Source: Actinomycetes bacterium (lineage in GTDB: Bacteria; Actinomycetota; Acidimicrobiia; Acidimicrobiales; Ilumatobacteraceae). Taken from it: a stretch of DNA of 64,000 bases. Below, one piece after another: positions 25,247 to 33,372 of this stretch. The stretch spans positions 186,001 through 250,000 of the forward strand of contig JAKOUY010000011.1 of assembly GCA_029782355.1 (NCBI GenBank). Direction: 5' to 3'. The notes under the pieces are model-generated. The model did not search any database. It saw only the letters and a list, made by a program, of their open reading frames with translations, and was not told the DNA's origin. Both the position numbers and the translations under genes were made by a program. Each line of letters opens with the position of its first letter. Position 1 is the first letter of the stretch.

Positions 25247-27506
25247 GGGCCCGCCTTCCCTCGGGGTCGTAGAACGGGGTCGGGGCCACGTCGGCCGGTC
25301 GGCCGTCGATCCACACCCGGTCGGTGTGCGGGGCCCGCTTCTGCCAGCCGAGCAGCACGGTCCGGTCGAGCAGCGGTGACCACCACGAGGAGGTGACGTG
25401 TCCGACCACCTCGCCGTCGGCCTGCTGGCGGACGACGCTGCCCTCCAGCGGGGCCGGGCCGGCCATCGTCAACCCGAACAGGCGGCGCTCGTCGGGGAGG
25501 CCGGCCGTGCGGATCAGCGCCGCCCGGCCGAGGAAGTCGGCCTTGTCCAGCTTGACCGCCCAGTCCATGTTGACCCGCCGCGGCGACGAGTCCAGCTCGG
25601 TGTCCTGCGCGACGATGATGTGGCCCTTCTCCAGGCGCAGGCCGAACAGGGCCTGCAGACCGTGGGGGCGGATTCCGAGGTCGGCACCGTGGTGCAACAG
25701 GGCCTGCCACAGCTCGACCGACCGGTCGATCTGGTGGTGCAGCTCGAAGCTGGCCTCGCCGGTGAACGACAGGCGCATGACGTGGCAGGGGATCCCGGCG
25801 ATGGTCAGGTGGCGGTGCTCCAGGAACCGGGGCAGCTCGCCGCCGCCGATGCCCAGCCGGGCGAGCAGCGCCGCGGCCTTCGGTCCGGTGACGTTGATCG
25901 CCCCGTGGCTGACGGTGCGGTCGAGCACGTGGACCCGCAGGCCCCAGGTCTCCACCCAGTCGCGCACCCACATCTCGGCCACCGAGGCGCCACCGGAGGT
26001 CCAGGTGAGCAGGAAGCGGGTCTCGCCCTCCCGGCAGATCATCCCGTCGTCGAGGATGTGACCACGCTCGTTGAGGTTGATCACGTAGCGGCTGCGGCCG
26101 ATGCGGATGTCGTGGACGTGGTTCGGATACAGCCGTTCGAGGAGCTCGACGGCGTCCGGGCCGCTGACCAGCATCTTGCCCAGCGTGCTGACGTCACCGA
26201 TGGACACGTCGTTGCGCACCGCCCAGTACTCCGCTTCGACGTCGCCGTAGTTCCACGGTCGGTACCAGCCTCCGAAGCGGTCCAGCGTGGCGCCGGCGGC
26301 GACGTGCTCGTCGTGCAGCGGCGTGCGCCGGAGGACCTCCACCTCGTAGCCGGCGGCGGCTTCGGCCAGGCTGATCGGCCGGGCCGCCGGGCGACCGGTG
26401 AACGGCTCGGGTGTGCTGCCCGACCGGGCGGCGACGAACGCCCGCAGGTGCGGGTTGCACACGGTTCCCTGGCAGGTGCCCGTGCCGCACAGGGCGGCCC
26501 GCTTGACCAGTTCCAGCTCGCGGAAGCCCTTGGCCCACACCCCGTCCAGATCCTCGACGATCACCTTCGAGCACGGGCAGACCATCCCGGCCACCGGGGG
26601 ATCGGGCAGCGGGTGGGCTACCGCCGCCGGGCCGACGATCTCCACCGGCACGCCCGGCGCCATCCGAGCCAGCAGGTCGCGTGGCGAGCGACCCAGGTCG
26701 ACGATCACCGAGTCGGCCGGCACCACCGACCCGTCGGCGAGGGCGACGCCCCCCACCGCGCCGGACGAACCCCGCCCCACCAGCCCCACCCACTCCCTCA
26801 CCCCGCCGTTCTGTGGAGGGACGGAAGCCGACGTCGCGTTCTGTTCCTCCACAGAACTGGCGGGGGCGGGGGGATGATGGGGGAGGAGGGTGACGGTGCG
26901 GCCGAGGTCGATGCCGGCGGCCACCACCGCGGCGGCGGCCTTCGGCGTGTACAGGCCCTCCAGGCGGTCGCCGGGGCAGACCGGCTGGAGCTCGGCGGCG
27001 CCCGTGGCCAGGACCACCCGATGGGCGTGAACCTGTTCGATGGTCGTCTCGGTCACGGTGGCGCGGCGATGGCGGACCACCAGCTGCGGGCCGGCGAACA
27101 TGGCCATCACCTCGGCACCGTCGGTGGCGTCGAACACGGTGACCGCCTGCCCGGCGGCGCGCCCGGCGGCGGCCGCGGCCCGCCCGCTCTCACCCGCACC
27201 GACCACGACGACGTCGGCGTGGGTGTGGCGGACGGTCACCTCGGCCGGTGCGCACGGCGAGGTGGTCGGCGGGGCGCTGGCCGCCGGGTGGCGTCGCACG
27301 GTCATGCCGGGCGTCGCCGGCTGCTGGCAGGTCCGGATCCACGGGACGCCGTCGACGTCGGCCACACAGTTGCCGCAGTCGCCGCTCAGGCACAGCGTCC
27401 CCCCGTGGGCCGGGTGCTGGCCGGCGCGCAGGGCGACGAGGGCCACGGTGTCGCCGTCGGCGATGGGCAGCTCGTCGCCGTCGTAGTGCAGGGTCGGCTC
27501 GCTCAT
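25239..27506 (-). CDS. soxA: Sarcosine oxidase alpha subunit, compact form
   Basis: Largest sarcosine oxidase subunit, here 755 aa against roughly 950-1000 in most species. Order: a ferredoxin-like N-terminal domain (GTLCLSGDCGNCVADVDG, residues 36-53); a Rossmann segment from VVVVGAGESG near residue 98; a BFD-like cluster with CPCSK near residue 310 and CGTGTCQGTVCNP; then a GcvT-like aminomethyltransferase domain from about residue 400. The size deficit falls in the Rossmann region, where a palindromic DNA element (26801-26865) encodes an odd Pro/Ser/Gly-rich stretch. The frame remains open. ATG at 27506 overlaps the upstream stop (ATGA). Confidence 0.88.
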   Translation of the reverse strand: MSEPTLHYDGDELPIADGDTVALVALRAGQHPAHGGTLCLSGDCGNCVADVDGVPWIRTCQQPATPGMTVRRHPAASAPPTTSPCAPAEVTVRHTHADVVVVGAGESGRAAAAAGRAAGQAVTVFDATDGAEVMAMFAGPQLVVRHRRATVTETTIEQVHAHRVVLATGAAELQPVCPGDRLEGLYTPKAAAAVVAAGIDLGRTVTLLPHHPPAPASSVEEQNATSASVPPQNGGVREWVGLVGRGSSGAVGGVALADGSVVPADSVIVDLGRSPRDLLARMAPGVPVEIVGPAAVAHPLPDPPVAGMVCPCSKVIVEDLDGVWAKGFRELELVKRAALCGTGTCQGTVCNPHLRAFVAARSGSTPEPFTGRPAARPISLAEAAAGYEVEVLRRTPLHDEHVAAGATLDRFGGWYRPWNYGDVEAEYWAVRNDVSIGDVSTLGKMLVSGPDAVELLERLYPNHVHDIRIGRSRYVINLNERGHILDDGMICREGETRFLLTWTSGGASVAEMWVRDWVETWGLRVHVLDRTVSHGAINVTGPKAAALLARLGIGGGELPRFLEHRHLTIAGIPCHVMRLSFTGEASFELHHQIDRSVELWQALLHHGADLGIRPHGLQALFGLRLEKGHIIVAQDTELDSSPRRVNMDWAVKLDKADFLGRAALIRTAGLPDERRLFGLTMAGPAPLEGSVVRQQADGEVVGHVTSSWWSPLLDRTVLLGWQKRAPHTDRVWIDGRPADVAPTPFYDPEGRRARG
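26801..26865. repeat. 65-bp near-perfect palindromic element inside soxA
   Basis: Left arm CCCCGCC-G-TTCTGTGGAGG (26801-26819) and right arm CCTCCACAGAA-CT-GGCGGGG (26846-26865) pair almost completely. The 26-bp loop is itself an imperfect palindrome centred on GACGTC (26830-26835). A C-rich tract precedes it (26768-26807) and a G-rich tract follows (26859-26890). The encoded residues do not resemble sarcosine oxidase. The structure suggests a REP/MITE-like insertion tolerated in frame. Confidence 0.7.
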
Positions 27507-29944
27507 GCCCGCATTCGCTTCCCCTCGGGATCGAGGATCGGGGCCAGCTGCAGCACGGCCGGACGCCGTTGGCCGATGATCTCGATCTCGTACGCAGCGT
27601 GCTCGTCGACCCGGTCGCTCGGGATGTACCCCCAGGCCAGGGATGCCTGGCTGTAGTGGGCGTACCCTCCCGAGGTGATCCAGCCGATGACCTCGCCGTC
27701 GCGCCACACCGGCTCGTCGCCGATGCAGTCCGCCGGAGCATCCGGATCAGGCTCGACCCGGAACATCACCAATCGGCGTGACGGCCCGCCGGCGTCGCGC
27801 TCGGCCTCCACCGCAGCCCGCCCGACGAAGTCATGGTCGAACTTCAGCACGCGGTCCATGCCGGCCTCGAGCGGGGTGTAGATCGGCCGGTACTCGCGGA
27901 ACCAGGTCCCGAAGTTCTTCTCCAGGCGCATGGTGATCAGTGCGCGGAAGCCGAACAGGCGCATGTCGAACGGCCGGCCGGCCTCCCAGATCAGGTCGAA
28001 CAGGTAGCGCTGGTACTCCGGCGCGCACCAGATCTCGTAGCCCAGGTCGCCGGTGTAGGTCATCCGGCTGAGCCACACCGGTGCCATGCCCAGGTCGACG
28101 CGGCGGAAGGCCATGAACGGGAAGTCGGAGGTGGCCAGGGACTCGCTGCACAGAGGGGCGAGCACGTCGCGGCTGCGCGGTCCGGCCACGGTGAGGCCGA
28201 CCATCGACAGGCCGAGGACCTCGAAGCGGATCGGCGACCCGGGTGGGAGGTGGTCGAGGAACCAGCGCGGGTGGTGGACCTCGGCGGCCTGCGAGCCGAA
28301 CAGGAAGAAGTCGTCGTCGCCCACCCGGGAGACGCTGAACTCGCCGACGATGCGACCCTGCGGGTTCAGCATGGCCGTCAGGTGGGTGCGCCCGAGCTTC
28401 GGCAGGGCGTTGGTCAGCAGGCCCTGCAACCAGACGGCAGCACCGGCGCCGGACACCCGGTACTTGGCGAAGTTGGAGGCCTCGCTGAACCCGACCCGCT
28501 CGCGCACGGCGCGTGACTCCTCGCCGACGTTGGCGAAGGCGTTGGAGCGCCGGAAGGTGACCTCCTCGACCGGCTCCAGCCCGGGCGTCTGGAACCACAG
28601 CGGGTGCTCCAGACCGAACCCGGCGCCCCACACGGCGTGGTGCTCGGTCAGCCGGTCGTAGATCGGCGTGGTGTGCAGCGGGCGGGCCGCCGGGAGCTCC
28701 TCGTTCGGGAAGGTGATCCGGAAGCGCCGCGAGTAGGTCTCGCGCACCTTGGCGTTCGTGTAGGCCAGCGTGGCGTAGTCGCCGTAGCGGGCCACGTCCA
28801 TCGCCCAGATGTCGGCACCCGGGTCGCCCTCCACCATCCAGCTGGCCAGGCTGAGCCCGACGCCGCCGCCCTGGGACAGCCCGGCCATCACCGCGTTGGC
28901 CATCCACATGCCACGCATGCCGCGGATCGGGCCGACCAGCGGGTTGCCGTCCGGGCTGAAGGTGAACGGTCCGTTGACGAACTTCTGGATCCCGGCCTGG
29001 CCGACGGCGGGGAAGTGCTCGAAGCCACGGGCCAGTTCGGCGGAGATCCGGTCGAGATCGTGGGGGAGCAGTTGGAAGACGAAGTCCCACGGGGTGTCCT
29101 TCGGGGACCACGGCCGGCAGTCCTGCTCGTAGGTGCCCAGCAGGATGCTCTGGCCTTCCTGGCGGGCGTAGATCTCGCCGGCGAAGTCGATCATGTGCGG
29201 GAGCTCGCGCCCGTTGGCCCGGTTGTACTCGATGACCTCGGGCATCGGTTCGGTCATCAGGTAGTGGTGCTCCATGGCCAGGACCGGGAGCTCCAGCCCG
29301 ACCATCCGCCCGACCTCACGGGCCCACAGCCCGCCGGCGTTGACCACGTGCTCGGCGTGGATCGTGTGGTCTCGATCCGTGATCACGTCCCACGTGCCGT
29401 CCTGGCGCTGGTGCAGTCCGGTGACCCAGGTGTCGGTGTAGACCTCGGCGCCGCGGTTGCGGGCGCAGATCGTGTAGGCCACCGTGACGCCGTACGGGTC
29501 GACGCTGCCCTCGTCCTCGTCGTACAGCGCACCGACGAAGAAGCGCTCCTCCAGCAGCGGGTTGAGCGCCTTGGCCTCGGCCATCGACACCATCTCCATG
29601 TGCATGCCGAGGTACCGGCCGCGGGCCTGGGCCATCCGCAACCAGTCGAGCCGTTCGGGGGTGTCGGCCAGCTGCAGCCCGCCGGGGAGGTGGATGCCGC
29701 AGTTCTGCCCGCTCTCGGCCTCGATGGTCTTGTAGAGGTTGACCGTGTACTGCTGCAGGCGGGCGACGTTGGGGTCGCCGTTGAGCGTGTGCATCCCGCC
29801 GGCGGCGTGCCAGGTGCTGCCGGCGGTCAGCTGCTTGCGCTCGCAGAGCACGACATCCGTCCAACCGAGTTGGGTGAGGTGGTAGAGCACGCTGGCACCG
29901 ACGACACCGCCGCCGATGACCACGACTTGTGCGGATGACTTCAT
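27503..29944 (-). CDS. Dimethylglycine/sarcosine dehydrogenase-family FAD protein with GcvT domain
   Basis: Bi-modular demethylase of 813 aa. Residues 1-400 form a DAO-type FAD domain (VVVIGGGVVGASVLYHL at 7-23; STWHAAG with His46 at the position of covalent flavin attachment). Residues 430-813 form an aminomethyltransferase domain of the GcvT fold (YRVSGAGAAVWLQG; GYEIWCAPEYQRY) that would pass formaldehyde to tetrahydrofolate. It probably converts dimethylglycine (or an analogue) to the monomethyl amine. It lies between mttB2 (21-bp gap) and soxA (ATGA overlap), giving a stepwise demethylation order. Confidence 0.9.
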   Translation of the reverse strand: MKSSAQVVVIGGGVVGASVLYHLTQLGWTDVVLCERKQLTAGSTWHAAGGMHTLNGDPNVARLQQYTVNLYKTIEAESGQNCGIHLPGGLQLADTPERLDWLRMAQARGRYLGMHMEMVSMAEAKALNPLLEERFFVGALYDEDEGSVDPYGVTVAYTICARNRGAEVYTDTWVTGLHQRQDGTWDVITDRDHTIHAEHVVNAGGLWAREVGRMVGLELPVLAMEHHYLMTEPMPEVIEYNRANGRELPHMIDFAGEIYARQEGQSILLGTYEQDCRPWSPKDTPWDFVFQLLPHDLDRISAELARGFEHFPAVGQAGIQKFVNGPFTFSPDGNPLVGPIRGMRGMWMANAVMAGLSQGGGVGLSLASWMVEGDPGADIWAMDVARYGDYATLAYTNAKVRETYSRRFRITFPNEELPAARPLHTTPIYDRLTEHHAVWGAGFGLEHPLWFQTPGLEPVEEVTFRRSNAFANVGEESRAVRERVGFSEASNFAKYRVSGAGAAVWLQGLLTNALPKLGRTHLTAMLNPQGRIVGEFSVSRVGDDDFFLFGSQAAEVHHPRWFLDHLPPGSPIRFEVLGLSMVGLTVAGPRSRDVLAPLCSESLATSDFPFMAFRRVDLGMAPVWLSRMTYTGDLGYEIWCAPEYQRYLFDLIWEAGRPFDMRLFGFRALITMRLEKNFGTWFREYRPIYTPLEAGMDRVLKFDHDFVGRAAVEAERDAGGPSRRLVMFRVEPDPDAPADCIGDEPVWRDGEVIGWITSGGYAHYSQASLAWGYIPSDRVDEHAAYEIEIIGQRRPAVLQLAPILDPEGKRMRA

Positions 29945-29965
29945 GGGGGTCCTTCGGTGCTCACG

Positions 29966-31513
29966 TCAGAAATCGGTGGGGACGCCACCCTCGGCCACCC
30001 GGCGATCGACGAAGGCGCGCAGCTCGGCGCGGATCTCCGGATCCATCGGGGGTGGTTCGTAGGCGGCGAGGAACTCGTCGGCCAGTCGATGGGCCTTCTG
30101 GTCGGCTGTCGGCCGGCCGGCTTCGTCCCAGGTCTCGTAGTTCCGCCAGTCGCTGAGCAGCGGCCGGTAGAACGCATCGCGGTAGCGGGCCTGGGTGTGG
30201 GCGGTGCCGAAGAAGTGCCCACCCGGGCCGACCTCGGCGATGGTGTCGATGGGCATCGTCTCGGCATCGACGACCACCGGATCCAGCATGGCGGCCACCA
30301 TCTGCAGCAGATCGGCGTCGAGGATCATCTTGTCCAGGCTGGCGTGCAGGCCGCCCTCCATCCAGCCGGCGCCGTGCATCAGGAAGTTGCAGCCGCCCAT
30401 CACTGCGCCCCACAGGGCGAAGACGCTCTCGTAGGCGGCCTGGGCGTCGAGGGCGTTCGCCGCGCAGACGTTGCTGCTGCGGTAGGGGATGCCGTAGCGG
30501 CGGCACAGCTGGCCCCCGAGCATGGCGGTCTTGACGTACTCCGGGGTCCCGAATGCCGGGGCTCCGGATTGCATGTCGACGTTGCTGGTGAACCCTCCGT
30601 ACATCGCTGGCGCTCCGGGGCGGACCAGTTGGGTCAGGGCGATGCCGGCCAGGGCTTCGGCGTTCTGCTGGGCGACGGCTCCGGCCAACGTGATCGGGGC
30701 CATCGCCCCGGCCAGGGTGAACGGGGTCAGCACGACGGGCTGGCCGTGGAGGGCGAACTCGATGATGCCCTGCGCCATCGGTCCGTCGAGCCGCAGCGGG
30801 GAGTTGGTGTTGACCACGGTGATCAACGACGGCTCGCGGTCGAGGGTCGCCTGGTCGACGCCGCGGGCGATGCGGGTCATCTCCAGCAGGTCGACGTTGC
30901 GCTGGCGACCGAGGCTGTAGCAGTGCAGGCCCTTGTCGGTCAGCGTCAGGCAGTCCCACCCGGCTTCGAGGTGCCGGATCCCCGGATGGAGGTCCACCGG
31001 TTCGACCGGGTACCCGGCGATGTAGTGGATCACGTTCAGCATCTGGGCCAGCTTCAGCAGGTCCTGGTAACCCTGGCGGGTGCCGGTGCGGCGGACGCCC
31101 TGGCGGTCGATGAAGTGCGGGGCGCTGCCCACCGTGCCGAAGGTGAGCGAGCGCCCACCGATGTGCACGTTGCGCTGCGGGTTCCACGAGTGCAGGGTGA
31201 ACTCGGCGGGCACGGTGGCCATGGCTCGCTCGATCAGCTCCCGGCCGATGCGCACCCGCTGGGTCGGCTCGTCGACCTCGGCGCCGGCGTGGGCGAAGAT
31301 GCTGCGGGCCTCCGGGTCGAGCAGTTCCAGGCCGATGTCTTCGAGGATCCGCACCGATGCCTCGTGGATGGCGTCGAGCTCGTCGGCCGTCACCACCTCG
31401 GTGTGGTTGAGGCGCATGACCGGTTGCCCCCAGGGCCGCTGCGTGGGCAGGCCAGGGCGCGCCGTGCCATCGCCGCGGCTTCGTCGCCGTCGCCCCCCGA
31501 CCTCCTCGCTCAC
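29966..31513 (-). CDS. MttB-family trimethylamine/betaine:corrinoid methyltransferase (copy 2)
   Basis: Second MttB homologue, 515 aa, also uninterrupted by amber codons and therefore not pyrrolysine-dependent. It shares with copy 1 the segments PAEFTLHSWNPQRNVHIGG, VVNTNSPLRLDGPM, GWMEGGLHASLDKMILDAD and EVGPGGHFFGTAHTQ, but the proteins are clearly divergent paralogues. It likely demethylates glycine betaine or a related quaternary amine, feeding the dehydrogenase and sarcosine oxidase encoded directly downstream. GTG at 31513 is preceded by TACTGT at 8 nt, and operator site C lies immediately upstream. Confidence 0.88.
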   Translation of the reverse strand: MSEEVGGRRRRSRGDGTARPGLPTQRPWGQPVMRLNHTEVVTADELDAIHEASVRILEDIGLELLDPEARSIFAHAGAEVDEPTQRVRIGRELIERAMATVPAEFTLHSWNPQRNVHIGGRSLTFGTVGSAPHFIDRQGVRRTGTRQGYQDLLKLAQMLNVIHYIAGYPVEPVDLHPGIRHLEAGWDCLTLTDKGLHCYSLGRQRNVDLLEMTRIARGVDQATLDREPSLITVVNTNSPLRLDGPMAQGIIEFALHGQPVVLTPFTLAGAMAPITLAGAVAQQNAEALAGIALTQLVRPGAPAMYGGFTSNVDMQSGAPAFGTPEYVKTAMLGGQLCRRYGIPYRSSNVCAANALDAQAAYESVFALWGAVMGGCNFLMHGAGWMEGGLHASLDKMILDADLLQMVAAMLDPVVVDAETMPIDTIAEVGPGGHFFGTAHTQARYRDAFYRPLLSDWRNYETWDEAGRPTADQKAHRLADEFLAAYEPPPMDPEIRAELRAFVDRRVAEGGVPTDF

Positions 31514-31521
31514 CGCATCGG

Positions 31522-31558
31522 ACAGTAGCCCATTCCCGTAACGGTCGTCACAGGAATG
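31522..31558 (-). promoter_or_regulatory. mttB2 promoter with TetR-type operator site C
   Basis: Operator arms CATTCCCGTAACG (31531-31543) and CGTCACAGGAATG (31546-31558) flank GT and match at 11 of 13 positions when one arm is inverted. On the minus strand GTGACG (31546-31551) is a -35 candidate 18 bp from TACTGT (31522-31527), so the operator covers the -35 element of mttB2. Confidence 0.7.
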
Positions 31559-31565
31559 GCCGCCC

Positions 31566-32165
31566 TCAGCGGACCGGCCGGCGGGCCCCGATGCGCCGGT
31601 CGAAGTCGTCGAGGATCCGCTCCAGGGTCTCGGTCAGGCGGGCCCGGTCGCCGCTGGCCACCAGGTCGAGCGTCAGCCCGGTGAACGCCGCCTTCAGCCG
31701 AGACGATTCGACGACCGCCTCGTGCTTGGCCATCCCGAGGGCCAGCAGGCGCCGTTCGATGTTCATCCGCCAGGCCCCGATCTGGTCGGCGCGCACGTCC
31801 CCGGCCAGTCCGGTGACGGTGGCGTCGAGTGTCGCCGCCTCCAGGCCGAGGCGGACCCGGTGCAGGTTGCGGCGCGAGGCCAACATCCACGCCCACCACT
31901 TGCGCAACACCTCGCTCTGGGTGATCTGCGGATTGCGGCTGACCCACCGCGCCTCGAGACGCTGCTGGTGCTCCTCGGCGCGGCGCAGGGCGGCGGCGAC
32001 CAGCTCGCCCTTGCTGCCGAAGTGGTGCATGAGCCGGGTGGGGGAGGTCCCGAGCGCCGTGGCCAGCGGGCGCAGCGTGGCTTCGCCGAGGCCGTTGTCG
32101 GCCAGGTAGTCGATGACCCGGTCGAGCAGCTGCTGGCGGGCGACCAGGTCGGGCGGTCGGGGCAT
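31566..32165 (-). CDS. TetR-family transcriptional regulator
   Basis: Repressor-type regulator of 199 aa. The N-terminal HTH reads LVARQQLLDRVIDYLADNG, then LRPLATALGTSPTRLMHHFGSKGELVAAAL, a clear TetR domain at residues 8-60. The rest is an all-helical ligand/dimer domain. It is flanked on both sides by the same inverted repeat (site C downstream, site B upstream), which strongly suggests it binds them. ATG at 32165 has TAACCT 7 nt upstream, a leaderless start. The effector may be the methylated amine or a demethylated product. Confidence 0.9.
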   Translation of the reverse strand: MPRPPDLVARQQLLDRVIDYLADNGLGEATLRPLATALGTSPTRLMHHFGSKGELVAAALRRAEEHQQRLEARWVSRNPQITQSEVLRKWWAWMLASRRNLHRVRLGLEAATLDATVTGLAGDVRADQIGAWRMNIERRLLALGMAKHEAVVESSRLKAAFTGLTLDLVASGDRARLTETLERILDDFDRRIGARRPVR

Positions 32166-32172
32166 GGCGGCC

Positions 32173-32225
32173 AGGTTAGACCGGGCCCCAAAGCGGAACA
32201 GTCGTACCAGGAATGTTGCTAGCGT
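32173..32225. promoter_or_regulatory. Divergent tetR/corrinoid promoters with operator site B (32188-32215)
   Basis: Operator: degenerate left arm CCAAAGCGGAACA, centre GT, strong right arm CGTACCAGGAATG. The tetR -10 TAACCT (32173-32178, minus) and the corrinoid-gene -10 TAGCGT (32220-32225, plus) flank it, and both -35 positions fall inside it. Binding would repress both genes together. Confidence 0.65.
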
Positions 32226-32233
32226 GGCGCGAC

Positions 32234-32950
32234 GTGAGCGACGACGACATCGACCTGGCCAGCCTCAGCGACGAGGACCTCACCCAGCAGATGCACGACG
32301 ACCTGTACGACGGTCTGGCGGACGAGATCGTCGAGGGCACCACGATCCTGCTCGATCGCGGATGGGGGCCGGACCGAGTGCTCAACGACGCCCTGGTCGA
32401 GGGCATGCGCATCGTCGGCATCGACTTCCGCGACGGGATCCTGTTCGTCCCCGAGGTGCTGCTGTCGGCCAACGCGATGAAGGCCGGGATGGAGATCCTC
32501 CGCCCGCTGCTGGCCGAGACCGGCGCCGAGCCGATCGGCAAGGTCGTCATCGGCACGGTCAAGGGGGACATCCACGACATCGGCAAGAACCTCGTGGCGA
32601 TGATGCTGGAGGGAGCCGGGTTCGAGGTCGTCGACATCGGGATCAACAGCGACGTCGACAAGTACCTGGCCGCGCTGGAGAAGGAGAAGCCGGACATCCT
32701 CGGCATGTCGGCGCTGCTGACCACGACGATGCCGTACATGAAGGTCGTCGTCGACACGCTGAAGGAGAAGGGGCTGCGCGACGACTACATCGTGCTGGTC
32801 GGCGGGGCGCCGCTCAACGAGGAGTTCGGAGCGGCCGTCGGGGCCGACGCCTACTGCCGCGACGCCGCCGTCGCCGCCGAGACCGCCAAGGCGCTGGTGA
32901 CCAAGCGGCGGCTGAAGGCCGAGCCGCCCGGGCCCTCCGTCCGCCCGTGA
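32234..32950 (+). CDS. Corrinoid (B12-binding) methyl carrier protein, MttC/MtbC-like
   Basis: Methyl-carrier of 238 aa expected to accept a methyl group from the MttB proteins on cob(I)alamin. Residues up to about 100 form the helical cap (B12-binding-2), ending FRDGILFVPEVLLSANAMKAGM. The Rossmann-like B12 domain carries the base-off signature DIHDIGKN, with later GMSALLTTTMPYM and VGGAPLNEEFG. The GTG at 32234 is chosen for TAGCGT 8 nt upstream; an ATG at 32213 would lie inside the operator. No methyltetrahydrofolate-side methyltransferase or reductive activase is present in the window. Confidence 0.9.
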   Translation: MSDDDIDLASLSDEDLTQQMHDDLYDGLADEIVEGTTILLDRGWGPDRVLNDALVEGMRIVGIDFRDGILFVPEVLLSANAMKAGMEILRPLLAETGAEPIGKVVIGTVKGDIHDIGKNLVAMMLEGAGFEVVDIGINSDVDKYLAALEKEKPDILGMSALLTTTMPYMKVVVDTLKEKGLRDDYIVLVGGAPLNEEFGAAVGADAYCRDAAVAAETAKALVTKRRLKAEPPGPSVRP

Positions 32951-33366
32951 GCGACGCTGCCGCTCCCGGGCGGGGGCGTGGCCGCGGCCGGGATGCCAAC
33001 GACGTGGTCGTCATCCTCTGGCGGGACATCCCCGCCCAGGTCAACGGCCAGCGCGGGCGGGAGCGTCGCCAGATCCTGCTGCCCGACAAGTTCCAGCGGG
33101 CCATCGACCGGGCCAAGCGCAAGGCCGGGATCTACACGGCCCACGAGGACATCGCCCAGTGGACGCGGGTCACCAGTGCGGTCGAGGGCGACGCCTTCGA
33201 CGCCGCCGAGCGGCGCGCCGAGGAGCTCGATGCCCAGTACAGCACGGCCTACCTCGGCCGGCTGGCCTACGCCGGCGGGCTGATCAGCTCGCTGGCCAGC
33301 GACCCGACGGCCCCGGAGCAGCTGGCTGCCCTGGAGGAGCTGGACGAGAACGGCGACGACGCCTGA
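32947..33366 (+). CDS. Virulence-factor-domain (PF13769-like) small protein next to corrinoid gene
   Basis: A 139-aa soluble protein. An Arg/Gly-rich N-terminus precedes VVVILWRDIPAQVNGQRGRERRQ and LLPDKFQRAIDRAKRKAG, which I associate with the family called virulence factor that often accompanies corrinoid proteins and methylamine methyltransferases in bacteria. Its biochemical role is not known to me. GTG at 32947 overlaps the corrinoid stop (GTGA), so the two are coexpressed and probably act together, perhaps in corrinoid protein maturation or reactivation (speculative). Confidence 0.65.
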   Translation: MSDAAAPGRGRGRGRDANDVVVILWRDIPAQVNGQRGRERRQILLPDKFQRAIDRAKRKAGIYTAHEDIAQWTRVTSAVEGDAFDAAERRAEELDAQYSTAYLGRLAYAGGLISSLASDPTAPEQLAALEELDENGDDA

Positions 33367-33372
33367 CGGCGC

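Noticed and set aside
25239-27506. soxA as a pseudogene
   Set aside because: Although short and carrying a palindromic insert, the frame is uninterrupted, all cluster and aminomethyltransferase motifs are present, and downstream subunits keep their overlaps.
15464-31513. Pyrrolysine-containing trimethylamine methyltransferase
   Set aside because: Both MttB-family frames are open from start to stop with no internal TAG, and no pylT or pylS-like gene is in the window, so they are the non-pyrrolysine type.
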